A stretch of DNA of 64,000 bases from Sipunculus nudus (GCA_026874595.1 CM049306.1:58162019-58226018); one strand, 5' to 3'; counted from the stretch's first letter, positions 46,451 to 59,752 are shown. Program-made: numbers and translations. Notes: generated by a model from the letters alone, not told the origin.

Positions 46451-47490
46451 GATTCGGTGCTGCTGAAAGGTTTCGGACGGTCATATATAACATTAAAAGT
46501 TACAGATAGGAACAGATATAAAATATTTCGAATATTAAATGCGTATATTTAATATTTAATATTTAATTCCAGTACTAGTTCGTTCTGTCGTGTAATACGC
46601 ATGCTTATTCAGTCACCTGTACATATTCGGCTTCTCGATAACATTACAATGTTATTAATTGGGTGTATTATATACAGATATATGGTTTGTAAGCGCACTG
46701 GGTGACCTTAAAACATGTCGAAGCATTGTCGCTGTTTATTATTCTTGCGAAGTCCCACAAGACATGGTTAAATTAACCCTCGTATTAACTTGATTGGTCA
46801 GCCCTGTGGCAGTACCTTGTAATGTGCGTGGGTGACTGCTGCTCGGTCAGGGCTTGACCACACGGACTTCCTTATCAAATCATCTCATGGCGGCTTGATT
46901 AATCTATGCAGGCAGTCTGTCGATTTCATGATTCCTCGCGGCCCAGAATCCGGCAGATGTGCGTTTAACCATTACCAATCAATTCTGCACGAGCTTACCA
47001 GCAACGAGCCAAACCGTGTACCCGGTAACTTCAGCGGGTAGCTTCATGTTTGTTTATAATCACTCTCTAGGTAAACTAACTGAATAAAACGTAAATAGAC
47101 ATAAACGTGTACGTTTCCTGACACGTGCATTGCCGACCAGCGGGTGGAAGGGGGTGGGGGGTTAACTCTCCCTTAAGCAAAGTGGTTAAATTGAGCACGT
47201 AAATCAAGACTCCGAGGGTAGGTTAGAGATGGTCTCTTGGCACTCCTTAGAATCCCACAATCCGAATTCTGTGTCTGCTTTTAAATAATTCCTGACTTTT
47301 CAGCAATTATACCGTGCATACTGTAAGGAACCTGCTTATTTTGATAGCCTATTAACTATAAACCATCCACCTGTGAATATAGTATTTTCAGGTGTAATTT
47401 AGCAGAATATCCACAACGCAGACTACACCGTAAAAAGACCATATCAATTATAAAATAAACATTCATAAATGAATACTTTAAATCGAAGTA
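46451..47490. other. Gene-free stretch
   Basis: No gene recognised. 46730-47045 has more balanced composition than its surroundings and no repeats, so it would be a reasonable place to test for cross-species conservation. Confidence 0.35.
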
Positions 47491-47670
47491 CAGTAGAACC
47501 TCTAAATTACGGACACGGACCGGACATTTTGCCCGCAATAAAGAGGTACCCTTTCTTAGTAGGGAGGTAATAGATTTCGCTACCTACATTCAAGGGACTG
47601 CCCCTAAGTGGCCGGAAATAGCTAGGAAGAGCCCTTAGTACAGAGGTGCTCGTAAGGAGAGGTTCCACTG
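47491..47670. mobile_element. pogo/Tigger-type MITE, TA target duplication
   Basis: The left end CAGTAGAACCTCT (47491-47503) and right end AGAGGTTCCACTG (47658-47670) are inverted repeats with one mismatch. TA lies at both flanks (47489-47490 and 47671-47672). The length is 180 bp with no coding capacity. CAGTGGAACCTCT ends with TA duplication are characteristic of Tc1/mariner-superfamily (pogo/Tigger-like) elements. Confidence 0.82.
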
Positions 47671-50062
47671 TACGTGAAAGTGCTGTTTACTTTTAAAGCT
47701 GGCTCTCAGTTGCCCTAATGATAAACAAGAATTCAAACCCACAAGACCGACAACCAGAAGGTACCTCGGAGACCACTAGCTTAGCAAAATCTCATCTACT
47801 TTCTTTAGCTATGTTCTGTAATATACAAACAAATATAATACTCAACCCCAGCGATGGTAGGGACACAGGAGCATTGCAAATAAGGACTAAGTATTTAAGG
47901 ACTGAGGAAAAATAATCCAGCGCTGATACTCTGAGGAATACTGAGGAATATGTAAACACTGATCTCTGACAGGGCTCTTGATACCCGAACCGCTCTCAGG
48001 TCCAACGTCACTGAGTTCTGGGCATCAATTTTGACTGCTGAGGCCCCGATGAAAGGAAAATGCTCCCTTTGCTACAAAGAAATCTTATGCGCATTTTTCA
48101 ATCACGGCATTCCCGGCTTGAATTTAGGATATTGAAGCACTGGGTGAAAGAGAACATAAATGGAATAAATATGCTACAATTAAGGTGTACCTTACGCGTG
48201 CCCTGTACTAAGACTGGGATGGAATGACTTGTGTAAGGGTTGTGAGATATTAAGACCTACCCATAATTTGAATTAATATTCATAAGGATGAAACTATGTT
48301 TTCCATAAAAAGAATGTAGTCTAATATAGTTTATCCACCAGTTTCCCAATACCTTAACGAATCGCCTGTGTAAGTGAGAGATGCATTTTTAAAAACAAGC
48401 GAAGCAACAGGTCATATTACTATTCTTAATTGAAAATTCTGCGTCATTCATAGAATAATGTATAGTTATATACAGGTCTCACGATTAACGTTCTGGTATT
48501 GCCATGTTGTCACGTGAATATGATTCAGTATGACTTCTGGTTTATTCCTGACCATGGACTTACAGAAGCTCATATCCAGAAGGTGTAATAATTCAATCTT
48601 ATCGTATTTTGTCTTTCATCATAATTAATTAGACAGTCTCAAGGACCAATCCATAAAAATACAATTCACAATTCAGAGGACAACAGACATAGAACTCCTG
48701 GCGTGGAAACGTCATGCTTAGATTACGTGTTGTGTACAATTAAAACAAAGGTCATGGTATGTATAATAAATGTTATATATTTATCCCAGAAAAATCCCTA
48801 TTCCGGGTCTGTATTACATTATCTTCAACTTTGATTTTGGGACCATATGGAAAAAACCTGATATTCCAAATTACAACACACAATAAACCCCTGCTTTTCC
48901 TAATTTTTAATAAGGAACTGCATTTGTTTATGATAAAATCTAAACTTAGTGACCCCGTTGACTCAGATATCTTTAAGTATTTGAATGATTAAAGGCATAC
49001 TTTTATTTTTTTAATATAATAACACACTAATAAAGAGTTGGATTATAGCTCTAAGGTCAAAGGTCACTATATTTATACGCTAGCTATATAAAGACCAACA
49101 TGGATAATCGAGTCATGACAAAAATACCAAGTGCTTATACGCACACAACAACACGCGCGAGCTTTTTGTTAAATTTAACGTTCAGTTAGTATTGATTCCA
49201 TGGCCTTCTGTAGAGCCTTCAGTGACGTTTTCCGTTTCACTAACTTCAGCTATAAAACCATATTAATTGAACCATGCGGCTCTAATTTGAGAAAAGTAAA
49301 AGATAAATGATATAATGAGTTCTGAAGCTAGTCAGGTTACGCTGGAATTAATCTTGTTTTCTGGTATATTTTTTAATTACGCCTATATGGTGTCATTTCA
49401 AATGAATGAATAATTGCAAATTCGACATCAAATCATTTAATTGCCCTTTAAAAGTGTTATAAAATTTCAAAATGTCCCTTAATATCATTAGCCTTGAAAA
49501 AAAATAAACTTTCCGCTTGTAAATTTGGAATATAAAATGGTTAAATATTCAGAGAAATATTGGAGCTTGGCAGTCGAAAGCTCTCTTGCGATGAATGTTT
49601 TATAATGAAGCCAGCATAATTGCAGTATACAATTAATATTTCACAGTAGGAAATTCAGTGATGAATTGCCTGGCTGAAAACACTTGACTTTTCTCCTTAG
49701 ACAAGTAAATTAACTCTAGGCATATATGGGCCTGGCAGTAAATTTAAACATCTGCATAATACCTGACAGGGATGTGGAGGAGAGGCACGGATATAGTTGA
49801 TCTAAACCTTTTGCTGCCAACATCTTACTCCGCAGGTCGCCATTTTGCTGTGCTAACATAAGGGGCTATGGGTCGTGACCTCAGCGGGTGTCTTGGCGTC
49901 GGCGGTCAAACAAAACAGTCACCAACTTTTGCCTTGGACCTATTAACTGCTGGTGCAAAAATTGCCTTACAATTATCCAGTTTTGCTAATTATATTATGA
50001 CTGAGCCAAATGACCGAGCAACTAAAACAAGCAAAATGGCAGACGACAGAACCAGTCATATA
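47671..50062. other. Gene-free stretch
   Basis: No gene or repeat array recognised. A short tandem 'tgaggaatac' duplication lies near 47930-47950. Confidence 0.4.
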
Positions 50063-50235
50063 CAGTGGAACCTGTCTGAACGACCATCTGTCTAATAAGA
50101 CCACCTACATATCCAGACCACCTTTGAGTGAATCGATAAGACACTGGTTATAATTGACCTGTATATAATAAGACAGTGAATTGAGACCATTTTGGCCAGT
50201 CCCACAGGTGAACTTATTACACAGGTTATACGCTG
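50063..50235. mobile_element. Tc1/mariner-superfamily MITE, older copy
   Basis: It begins CAGTGGAACCTGTCTGAACG and ends ...ACAGGTTATACGCTG, with TA on both sides. The inverted ends match imperfectly. Inside are 'gtctaataagaccacct', 'ataataagacagtg' and 'gaccattttggccagtccca', typical words of non-autonomous Tigger-like elements. The length is 173 bp. Confidence 0.68.
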
Positions 50236-51247
50236 TACTTCATTTTGAATATGTGGATTAAAAATCATCTAATGCCAAAGATCGAGAAACTCAATATGCG
50301 TAAATGCTCTTGCTATATTTTTATACCTTAGGCTTAAGATATCAAAGCATGAAATGTGTTTGGCTAAGTCTCACATTAAACTAACGATCGATGAAATTTT
50401 TTTGTCCAATTTCGTCCAACAGATCGAGGCTGAGAATGAGAAGGTGAAAGTCTTAATGCTGTGAGGCAACTTGATATAAAAAACACAAATCTACTCAATC
50501 AGTAGAAGCGGTTTTAAGATTCGTGAGGTCAGTTAAATTATTTCTTACAAGCCTGTTGGCTCAATCTACATAAAAACATATCATGAACATTTAAAGTATA
50601 TATATCAGGCTGTAAAACCTTTGCTTACATTGTAAAGTTCGCCGAAACGATGAAGCTAAAAAAAATTAATATTGGAAATAATATTGTACATATAGTGCTG
50701 TTGTAGCACACGGAGACCATTCCTGAACTGTTTAATGGGTTACAACAAAATGGGTGGATATTTCAGCAGACATCCCTCCAACCTTCTATGAAGAATTTAA
50801 CATTGAATAGATAAAGCTTGTGACGACACATTCTTTAAAATATTTGCATAACATCTCGCCCTTTGTAGAGCTCTTAATTTTCTTTAGGAGATAGCTACAC
50901 GGCCCTGTATAATTGAGTTAAACATGAGCGGTCCATCACATGATCGATATTCATGTTTCCATCAGAGCCGGATAAAGCCCTAATGCAGGCGGCGCTATTG
51001 TGAAAATGAGGCTACTGAACCTAACAATAAAAGCCTGCCTCTCTTACCATCAGTATTGTCTTAATGGACAACAATGTAAAAACGTCAAATAACGTAATAA
51101 ACCAGGCCAGGAATGTATTAAATGGTTAATAAAATTATGTTTTTATGTTACTCTTGTTACAACAAACACATTGCCTGATAATTTATCATCCAATTCATCA
51201 CGTAAATGAGTGTGTAGTGACAAGTTCATGTTAAGAAGGAAACCTAG
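50236..51247. other. Gene-free stretch
   Basis: No gene recognised. 50870-51050 is repeat-free and of balanced composition. Confidence 0.35.
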
Positions 51248-51249
51248 TC

Positions 51250-51272
51250 TCCCTCTCTCTCTCTCTCTCTCC

Positions 51273-51321
<49 letters not shown>

Positions 51322-51358
51322 TATATATATATAGAGAGAGAGAGAGAGGGAGAGAGAG
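51250..51358. repeat. Palindromic compound microsatellite (CT)n(AT)n(AG)n
   Basis: The left half is CT-rich with CCC interruptions (51251-51253 and 51271-51273). The centre is (AT)n (51289-51332, with one 'aaat' slip). The right half is AG-rich with a GGG at 51348-51350. The 15-nt CT run inside the second CCC is mirrored by a 15-nt AG run before the GGG, so the whole can fold into one long hairpin. Confidence 0.92.
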
Positions 51359-51517
51359 TGAATTAAAACCACGCCTAACGACGACCTCATTTTAAAAATG
51401 TCGACCACTTTTTCACTTTCCCAATTTTTTTTTTTTTGCTCTTTATATCAAACCTCCTTAGACGAACACCTTGAAAATGCGATCACTTTATCACATATAT
51501 ACATATGTATAAACAAC

Positions 51518-51520
51518 AGT

Positions 51521-51568
<48 letters not shown>
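51518..51568. repeat. (AT)n microsatellite
   Basis: AT run with one 'ac' interruption near 51530. Confidence 0.93.
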
Positions 51569-51569
<1 letters not shown>

Positions 51570-51744
51570 CATCTGTTAACAGCTCAGAATAAGGTCTATT
51601 CATTAGTAAATGTGGTAATTACTAGCTGCATTATTCTGTTATACTGTAATGCTATACACAATTCTGAGGTGAAGATATACCTTGTGTGCAAACTTTAGTA
51701 GACCGAGGGTGAAAACATGTCCATAAACAATTGAAGTGAAAGGA

Positions 51745-51945
51745 CAAAATATTATAACATAAGAAGAAATATGGGATTTGGATTTTATCAGGTAAAAGAA
51801 GTAAGTTATATTTGGGCCTTGTAGTGATCATGAATTGCAGTGACAGATCCTATAACAAATTATTATAACATAAGATAAATTACGGGATTGAGATTTTATC
51901 ACGTGAGATAAGTAAATTATATTTGGGCATTTTGAATTATATAGG
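51745..51945. repeat. 111-bp tandem duplication
   Basis: ATTATAACATAAG at 51751 and 51862 begins two copies sharing 'gggatt(t)ggattttatca', 'agtaa(g/a)ttatatttgggc' and 'gaatt'. They are moderately diverged. Confidence 0.8.
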
Positions 51946-54428
51946 GGACAGTCTTTTTTTGCTTGGTATCTTGGTTTAATAAAAATATGGACCCAATTTA
52001 ATGGATTTAGTAGTTATTAACCCTGATGTTGTTTGAAAGGGGACTTTTTTTATTATTATGAGAAGAAAATATTTGCTTATGTTTACAAAGAAACAAATGG
52101 CCAAAATATTGTCAACTGTGTGACATAACATAGTTCCAAGGCAACAATTTGATCACCGCGTTGTATATTATAAAACCGCAATGCAACCTGACGAACTAAT
52201 AGAGTAATCTTAAGATAAAACAGATTATTTATGTTCTGAACCCCTACCGTAAACCTGAACGTGGGTAACCCCGGCATTCCGGCAGAGCCAAGCAAAGCAA
52301 CTCGCAGTCATGCAAACCCATCCTTAGAATTGCTAGTTTTTAGCGTCATAGCTGTAAGTTTATTAAAGTCAATGGACGAATGCTTTTCATTTTGACCTTT
52401 ATGAGAAAAGGACAACAGCGCTATTTTGAACGTAAAAGCCCGATGACCCATTACTCTAAATCACCCAAATGACCAGCAAGCAAATTGCAAGCTGCCAGGG
52501 CCATCTATCATGAATACAATTTCTTTTACAATATAATGCATTTGTCCTTCTGAAAAATGGCTAATGTAGTTATATTACATTGATGGTTGAAAATGAGGGA
52601 AACTCCGTAATCAGTATAACATTAATGAATTGAAAGGCATCACCCATTGTGATGATTTTCACCACATTAGTGCTGTGCACTCAGTTACAGCAGCCATGAA
52701 TCCAGACCAGGTAGGAAAATGTGGCATGCCGGCATTTTTATCATATCAACGACTGGTTTAAGCAAACATTTGCAAATTAGGATATATCGATATATCACGT
52801 ATTTTCTGGAGGATGAAATCAATATAGCGTTTTATAAAGCATTTACCATAAATCAAAATAAAATTCTGTTCATTTCTACATATATTGCATAAATTGTTAT
52901 ACGTACACTGTTAGAGTCATTTCTGTATACATGGAAACCTGGAAGTCAAATTTTTAAGAGATTTTTTTGTTTATATATAGTAAAAAAAGACATGTGCAAT
53001 TATCAAGCGATCACTGGAGCTCCCCCCCCCCCCCCCCCCCCCCCGCAACTTAGCGATGATAAGAAATCGGCTACGGAGTGTACGACCTTGAGAATAAGAT
53101 CAAGGTCAAAAATAAATAATATGTCTAGCCTGTGAACTAAGACAAATATCGTGTCCAATTTTCAAATTTTAAAAGTCACCAATATTGGAGATTTAGAGCA
53201 ATAAGAAAATGACAGAATAAAGCAAACAAAAAAAAAAGCAAAATAAAAAAGAAATAGACTGTAAATCAGCCGATTTTTTCGGTTCCATCATCACTTATAC
53301 CGAATTCAACGGCCAGATAAAAAAAAAATTGGCCGGAAAATCCTTGACAATGTCAAACTCCGTAAAATGGGAGGCCGGCTCTAGGACTAATCCGTGAAGG
53401 TCCGTTTAATATATCAAACATGTTGTTGGGTTGATTGAACTGGGAATTGACACCTGGTCATGGTGTAATTGGTTGGTGCGACAGCTACGTCACATAAAGT
53501 ATGTAGAGATGACAAAAATCTAATAATGCATGTGGCTATTACTCACCCCCAGTGCAAAATTACCGAAATGCTTTCTTTTCGGATCTTATTTCTTGCTAAA
53601 TGTTTTGATGTTGCCAACCATATAGATTCTAAGATAGTTTCCCGGAAGTGCCAACGGGTCACAAATATAACACTGAACCTCTACATTAGACCTTGGAATA
53701 TGGTGGCTTCTCCTGAGGTTTAACACTCCATGCAGTGTGATACTCTATAGGAATTCAGATATGACTGTTCCTTGCATGTCCATGTCTCATTTTCATGACG
53801 AACATCACTGAAAATTCGTGTGTATTATAAGTTATGTATATTATACTTTAACAGAACAGAACAAACTTTAGCTGAACCAGCAAGGTAAGCAGCCGGTCAA
53901 ACCTTACAATTCCTGAAATTTAAAATGAAAAAAATACAATCTTTTTTTTACAAAAGAAAGGAATTAGTTAATGAGGATGTATTTGACGGATTTAGTGAGG
54001 AAGAAAGTTCTGATCGATATGCTTTCGAGAGCAGTCAGTTCAGAGATTGAGATACAATGGAGAAAAGTCACTGTTATATTTGGTGGGTATCGAACTAGAA
54101 CGTCACTGCATGAATGTTTCATTGAATTTATAAATAAAGAAGAAATACCCTGGAAACTGCCGAGTACCATCCACTTATTGAATTTAAAGTCAGATCAATT
54201 ACAAAACGACCATGTTGTAATAGCTTGGATAGATTTGAAAATTATTTTTAAAGAAAGGGAATGCTTCTATACCCGCAAATGGGAGCAGAGCATATAATGT
54301 CAAAAGACACCAAAGTGTCTTTGGAAATCGCCGAAATCATTGTACATCGCAGCAGCCGTTATTCGATGTTACAATCATGGAACCTGCAAAGGTTCGTCAA
54401 ACAAGCTAAGCTGAATTCGCCTGGCACA
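51946..54428. other. Gene-free stretch
   Basis: A C23 run lies at 53022-53044. At about 53083-53225 there is a lone copy of a 'gaccttgagaataagatcaa ggtcaaa' repeat related in style to the 34.4-kb array. A 108-codon frame at 53971-54297 has no recognised domain and is not called. Confidence 0.4.
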
Positions 54429-55378
54429 GGAGGACGCCAGATAGACTTGTTCTATATACACCTATTCCACGAACATGCGCATAGCGGCTGCTGTACCAAT
54501 CGTCTGCTGTAGATCGTCAGGATAAAGCCGTAGGCTACAACAGAACCTTGTAATAAAGGCAACAGGAGGACGCCAGATACACTGGTTCTATATACACCTA
54601 TTCCACGAACATGCGCATAGCGGCTGCTGTACCGATCGTCTGCTGTAGATCGTCAGGATAAAGCCGTAGGCTACAACAGAACCTTGTAATAAAGGCAATA
54701 GGAGGACGCCAGATACACTGGTTCTATATACCCCTATTCCACGAACATGCGCATAGCGGCTGCTGTACCGATCGTCTGCTGTAGATCGTCAGGATAAAGC
54801 CGTAGGCTACAACAGAACCTTGTAATAAAGGCAACAGGAGGACGCCAGATACACTGGTTCTATATACACCTATTCCACGAACATGCGCATAGCGGCTGCT
54901 GTACCGATCGTCTGCTGTAGATCGTCAGGATAAAGCTGTAGGCTACAACAGAACCTTGTAATAAAGGCAACAGGAGGACGCCAGATACACTGGTTCTATA
55001 TACACCTATTCCACGAACATGCGCATAGCGGCTGCTGTACCGATCGTCTGCTGTAGATCGTCAGGATAAAGCCGTAGGCTACAACAGAACCTTGTAATAA
55101 AGGCAACAGGAGGACGCCAGATACACTGGTTCTATATACACCTATTCCACGAACATGCGCATAGCGGCTGCTGTACCGATCGTCTGCTGTAGATCGTCAG
55201 GATAAAGCCGTAGGCTACAACAGAACCTTGTAATAAAGGCAACAGGAGGACGCCAGATAGACTTGTTCTATATACACCTATTCCACGAACATGCGCATAG
55301 CGGCTGCTGTACCGATCGTCTGCTGTAGATCGTCAGGATAAAGCTGTAGGCTACAACAGAACCTTGTAATAAAGGCAA
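54429..55378. repeat. 136-bp satellite, 7 near-identical copies
   Basis: The unit begins GGAGGACGCCAGATACACTG and ends ...CCTTGTAATAAAGGCAACA. Copies start at 54429, 54565, 54701, 54837, 54973, 55109 and 55245. Copies differ at only a few positions. The first and last share GATAGACTTGTTC where the five inner ones have GATACACTGGTTC. Each unit contains an internal direct repeat CTGCTGTA-N2-GATCGTC / CTGCTGTAGATCGTC and the small palindrome AGCCGTAGGCT. Confidence 0.96.
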
Positions 55379-57922
55379 AAACACAAGGCCTTAAAACCAG
55401 GCAAATCATTGGTTCCAAGGAAGGAAATAAGTCCATTAATATGCTGGTTCTTAGGGCCATACCTGACCAGAGTTATCTTAGTTTGTTGGGGAGAAAGCTA
55501 TTGCTAGAATAAAAAGCATAAAGGATCACTGCCATTGGTCAATATCAAATTTAATTTCAATAATTTCAAGTGCGTATTAATATCCGTGGCAGTTATCTTA
55601 TGACAATACTTATTTGGAAGAGCATAACAACCTGGGAAAATGAGGTTTGGTTGGAGTAATCCATCGATCAAGTTGCTATTGTTAACAAACAAATACCATT
55701 CAGTAGAGGGAAATCAATATATAACAAGGTTTCCGTAAAAACAGCAGAGGAGAACTGAAAGAAACCGGGGAGTCCATCATACACACATCATACAATGATA
55801 TCTGTCTAGCCTGAAGTCAAACCCATACATATTGGAAAGGATCGGCATGAGGGATTACTGAACAAGTAGAAGGAAGTTAACAAGGTACAGACAGGAAAAT
55901 GAAAAAAGATGAAAAATATATCATATGTGTGTTGTGAATAACAACAATATAACCTTGATCGTCTCTTCAAAAGACTTTGTCACAAGAAAACAAATTATTA
56001 GTCAAAGAGTCCTATGAAGTAATATTAAATACTCATTTGTGAAGTCAAGCCGTACAGTGTCAACGATCCTATTTAACGTTTTCTTTAAAAATTTCCTATT
56101 GATAAATTACAGTCACCTTTAAAATGATATATGATCGGTCTTCAAACGTGTCTATCAGTCATAATTCCACTTGGGTCGCTGCACCTATATATTTCTGAGT
56201 ATTTAAGCTGGCGGCTTTATCTCTGTCGCTTGGTATAATATTCATGAACACCATCTCGGAAAGTCCCTGTTCTGTGCCGCCGACTTCATTTTTATCTTTT
56301 CACGCCGTGTATTCCTCTTAGAAGCTTTTCTCAGGAATGGCATGTCAGATTTTTCCAAACAAATGACACTCATGAGATGTCAGTGAATGTCCGCCCGTAA
56401 TCCCTACCCACCCGAGGGTCCAGTTTGGCTGGCGCCGCCATTATTTTTGCAAGCATTCTTGTGAATCCGTCATATATTCGGTGCTCAGGACGCCAGACAG
56501 TGATTGCGTTAAGCCCATATTATTTCTCATTGTTACATATAAATATAAAATTATTTAAATAAAATGTACATAATAATAAAATGTGTATTATATAACAAAT
56601 ATAAAGCATAAAATGTAGACTATAGACAGGCTGGCAGAAATAAATAAAATCGAGAAGAGACCCGATAGGTTTCCTGTTAGTTTTGGTTTTACTGGCCTCA
56701 TTATCAGTATCAAACTTTTCTGTGAGCTCTTTCTTGAGCTTGGTTAAAGAATATTACATTCAGGAAACATCTTTAAGGCCCTGCTCGACTATTTCGATTT
56801 ATCAGTGAAAAATCTGAATATAAACACTTTCTACACTGGACGTTCTTTGAGACGCTGGAACATACATGTACTTGTTTATGAATCTCGAAATCTAATTTCG
56901 AAGCTTAATTTTGAGGACACGGATGTCTCAAAGAACGCAAATACCTTTGTTATGCTCTTAATCACAAAGAACATTTCATGGTTACACAAAAAGACGGCTT
57001 CAAATCTCCCAAAAGTAACACCTGTGAATATGACCTTTACATTTTCCGTTTTTTTCCGGTTTTGATCAGTCCGGTTAGATCAAAGAATACAATACCCTAA
57101 TCTGAGACGAGGAAAATGCCCATTTCAGCTGATTACTACTGCATAATTCAAAGCAATTTACGTTAATTTGATAATCTTGCTCAATGTATTAAATAATTCT
57201 CCTATTTTACAATTCAATACAAACTGCAAACACTTGTAATAAAACCCTAAGAACGAAAAGAAATAATATTAAAAGACACTTATCAATGGTTTTTGGCTAA
57301 GGTAAAGGCATGCTAGTCCCACATGCATGTAGCATTACATTCAGGGCAGACAACAGCTCTTTGATAATAATATAATTGATTTAAGTATTCAATGATGCTT
57401 TCATTGGATGCAATTTTGGCATAAACCCAGCATGTCACTTAATGAAACGCCAGTTTAACACCTTTTGTAACCGATACATGGACTACTGAAACTTTCAAGC
57501 AGATTATTTGGACGTTCCTATGTTCTAGACGTCCCAGATTCTAAAAATTTATAACTATTTACAGATCGTTAAATATTCAAAAAGGTGCGTTATTCTATAT
57601 AACTCAGTCACCCATGCTCTCATAAGATCTTTTATACATTCCTGACATCCACCGCGTGGATAATCATATTTTTATACGCGTATGTAGTTAATGATTACCA
57701 TAACGATTAACTGACCTAGGTGGATGCGGTAAGAACAGGGCATGTCCTAAATTGACTATTAGGTGCTCTAACAATGTGATTAAACGAATACATATGGTTC
57801 GGAATAGATTATGTTGTATGAATCAAAAAGCAATGAGCAATGATTTTCACAAGCAATGCATTCATCCATGCCTGTAGCATCTCTTACCTTATCCGATCCA
57901 AATAAATAAATTATCATCTTAC
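55379..57922. other. Gene-free stretch
   Basis: No gene recognised. 56190-56530 is repeat-free with higher GC than the surroundings ('tggctggcgccgcc', 'gtgctcaggacgccagacag'). It may be regulatory or conserved sequence, but nothing in it proves this. Confidence 0.35.
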
Positions 57923-58270
57923 CGACGTCATAAACAGCATGGTCATGGATGAGCCGGCGTGTAGCGCCATGGAGTGTCTCAGCAATTGGGTAAAGGATGG
58001 TCGAGGCTGCGCCCTACATAATAGAACGATGATACAGTCCAACTCAAGCATGCCTTTAATACTGCGCTGTGCCGAGCGACCCGTCTGGACAGTTTTGACG
58101 AAAACGTACTCCATGGAATAAAGCCGCTCGTATAATAAGAACCCACGTTCCAGGGATCGATTTGCCCCTAACATTCCTCGCTCTACATTTGAATACAACA
58201 GCAAACATTGATCTCTCGGTTCTTCGCTTGCTTCTTGCTTCAAGGCTCGCATTTAGGAGCTCTGGCGATT
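57923..58270 (-). other. Candidate exon (leader?) ending in a splice donor
   Basis: On the minus strand a balanced-composition, repeat-free segment with an open frame of about 112 codons ends TGACGTCG|GTAAGATG, a good donor. The translated product is not recognised. If spliced to the acceptor at 37320, the frame leading into the GPCR ATG has a stop (TGA) just before the junction. This would make it a 5' leader exon about 20 kb upstream. The link is conjecture. Confidence 0.25.
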
Positions 58271-59476
58271 CTAGGGGCTTTAGGGTTCACATCATAAGCA
58301 ACATGAGATGATACAAGGAGAGGTCAACTTCACAGATGTCACGTTCACTTCGGTTCACAAAGGCTGGGGCCCTTGGTCCGTTTAGTCTGTAAACTGTTCA
58401 ATGTGACATGCATTACACATGTTTTGCGTGACCTTATATAGAGCACTTGTAACATAATTGATTTTAACAGCGTCTGAAATGGTATGATAAAACAATAAAC
58501 ATATATCCTTAGCAACAGTTGCCTGATGACCGCCGGAGTGTAAACGCTATCTTCAGCATCAGCGTGAAACTTGCTGAAGAAACACGATGTTCTAACGTGT
58601 TTGATATTCAGTATGTATGTACCTATCCTTTTATAAACAGGACTGTTTTATCGTCCTTTTAATAGACACTGTTTATGAAGCACATGCCAGGTATCAATCA
58701 AATAGTTCCAAAACAAAACAAAGAACAACCGGGTACACATGTATTCCTTGAAGGCAGGCATTATAATGGAGGAAAGTCCTGGAGTTACCATGGTAACTCG
58801 GCGTATGAAAGCTTGGGAGGGATTCAGGGACAAAATTTTATACCGTATAACTATACTATATTAAATTAAAGATATCGCTTGATTCACACACTTTATCTCA
58901 TAATGCAACGATTATCGAAATGAAAATACTGACGTAACATACTTTATAGCATAATATATCAATCAAATTTTAATTAAAGCTTGGATAACATGGTTGATTT
59001 AACGACATTTCTTTCAGTTCAATGAACCATTTTTAGAAGAAAACACCAATTGAGCTGGAAGTAACTTTTAATTAAGATTGCAAAAGGAGGCCCTATCTTG
59101 ACTTACTTAAAAGTAGCTTTAGATGGAAATCAGACCGCAAAATAGATTTTAGCCCATAAATAATCCTGTTCCCGACATGATATGAAAACGGAAGCGTCAT
59201 AGGCTTGCTTGCCAGTTTGAATGACCAAAAAAAAAAAGAGCAAGAACTAAAGAGAAAGTAAAAACATGGTAACTTGCTTGAAGAAAGAAAGAAAATTGTA
59301 AAATCGCGATATATTCTGCTGCATCAGATATGTGTTTTATCAAAATAGAATAATCAATATTTATTCCTCATTTATTAACTCTCACTCAATACGAATGCAA
59401 ACCATTAATTACATGAAATATGATATCATCACGTGAATTACAAGTCCTTCATTGTATAAAAAATTTGAACTTTTAG

Positions 59477-59479
<3 letters not shown>
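58271..59479. other. Gene-free stretch
   Basis: No gene recognised. Confidence 0.35.

Positions 59480-59521
<42 letters not shown>
59480..59521. repeat. (AT)n microsatellite
   Basis: About 21 AT dinucleotides. Confidence 0.95.
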
Positions 59522-59523
<2 letters not shown>

Positions 59524-59752
59524 ATATAAGTGTGTGTATGTGTGTTAACTTTGTTCTCTATTCTTATCACAATGTTAAATACGTTAAGTCCTTGTCCTTC
59601 ACCTATGCTAATTGTCATCTGGAATCCCACTGCAAAATTGATGTTCTTGACAATTCATTTACTAATCAAACAAGGCGCCATGGTGGAGATCGTACAAAGA
59701 GATCACTGACCCTTTTTTTTATTCATGCGGGTCATGCCTCGATCCATAAACC

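Noticed and set aside
53971-54297. 108-codon frame just left of the 136-bp satellite
   Set aside because: The sequence looks protein-like in places, but no family is recognised and no start or splice support is visible.
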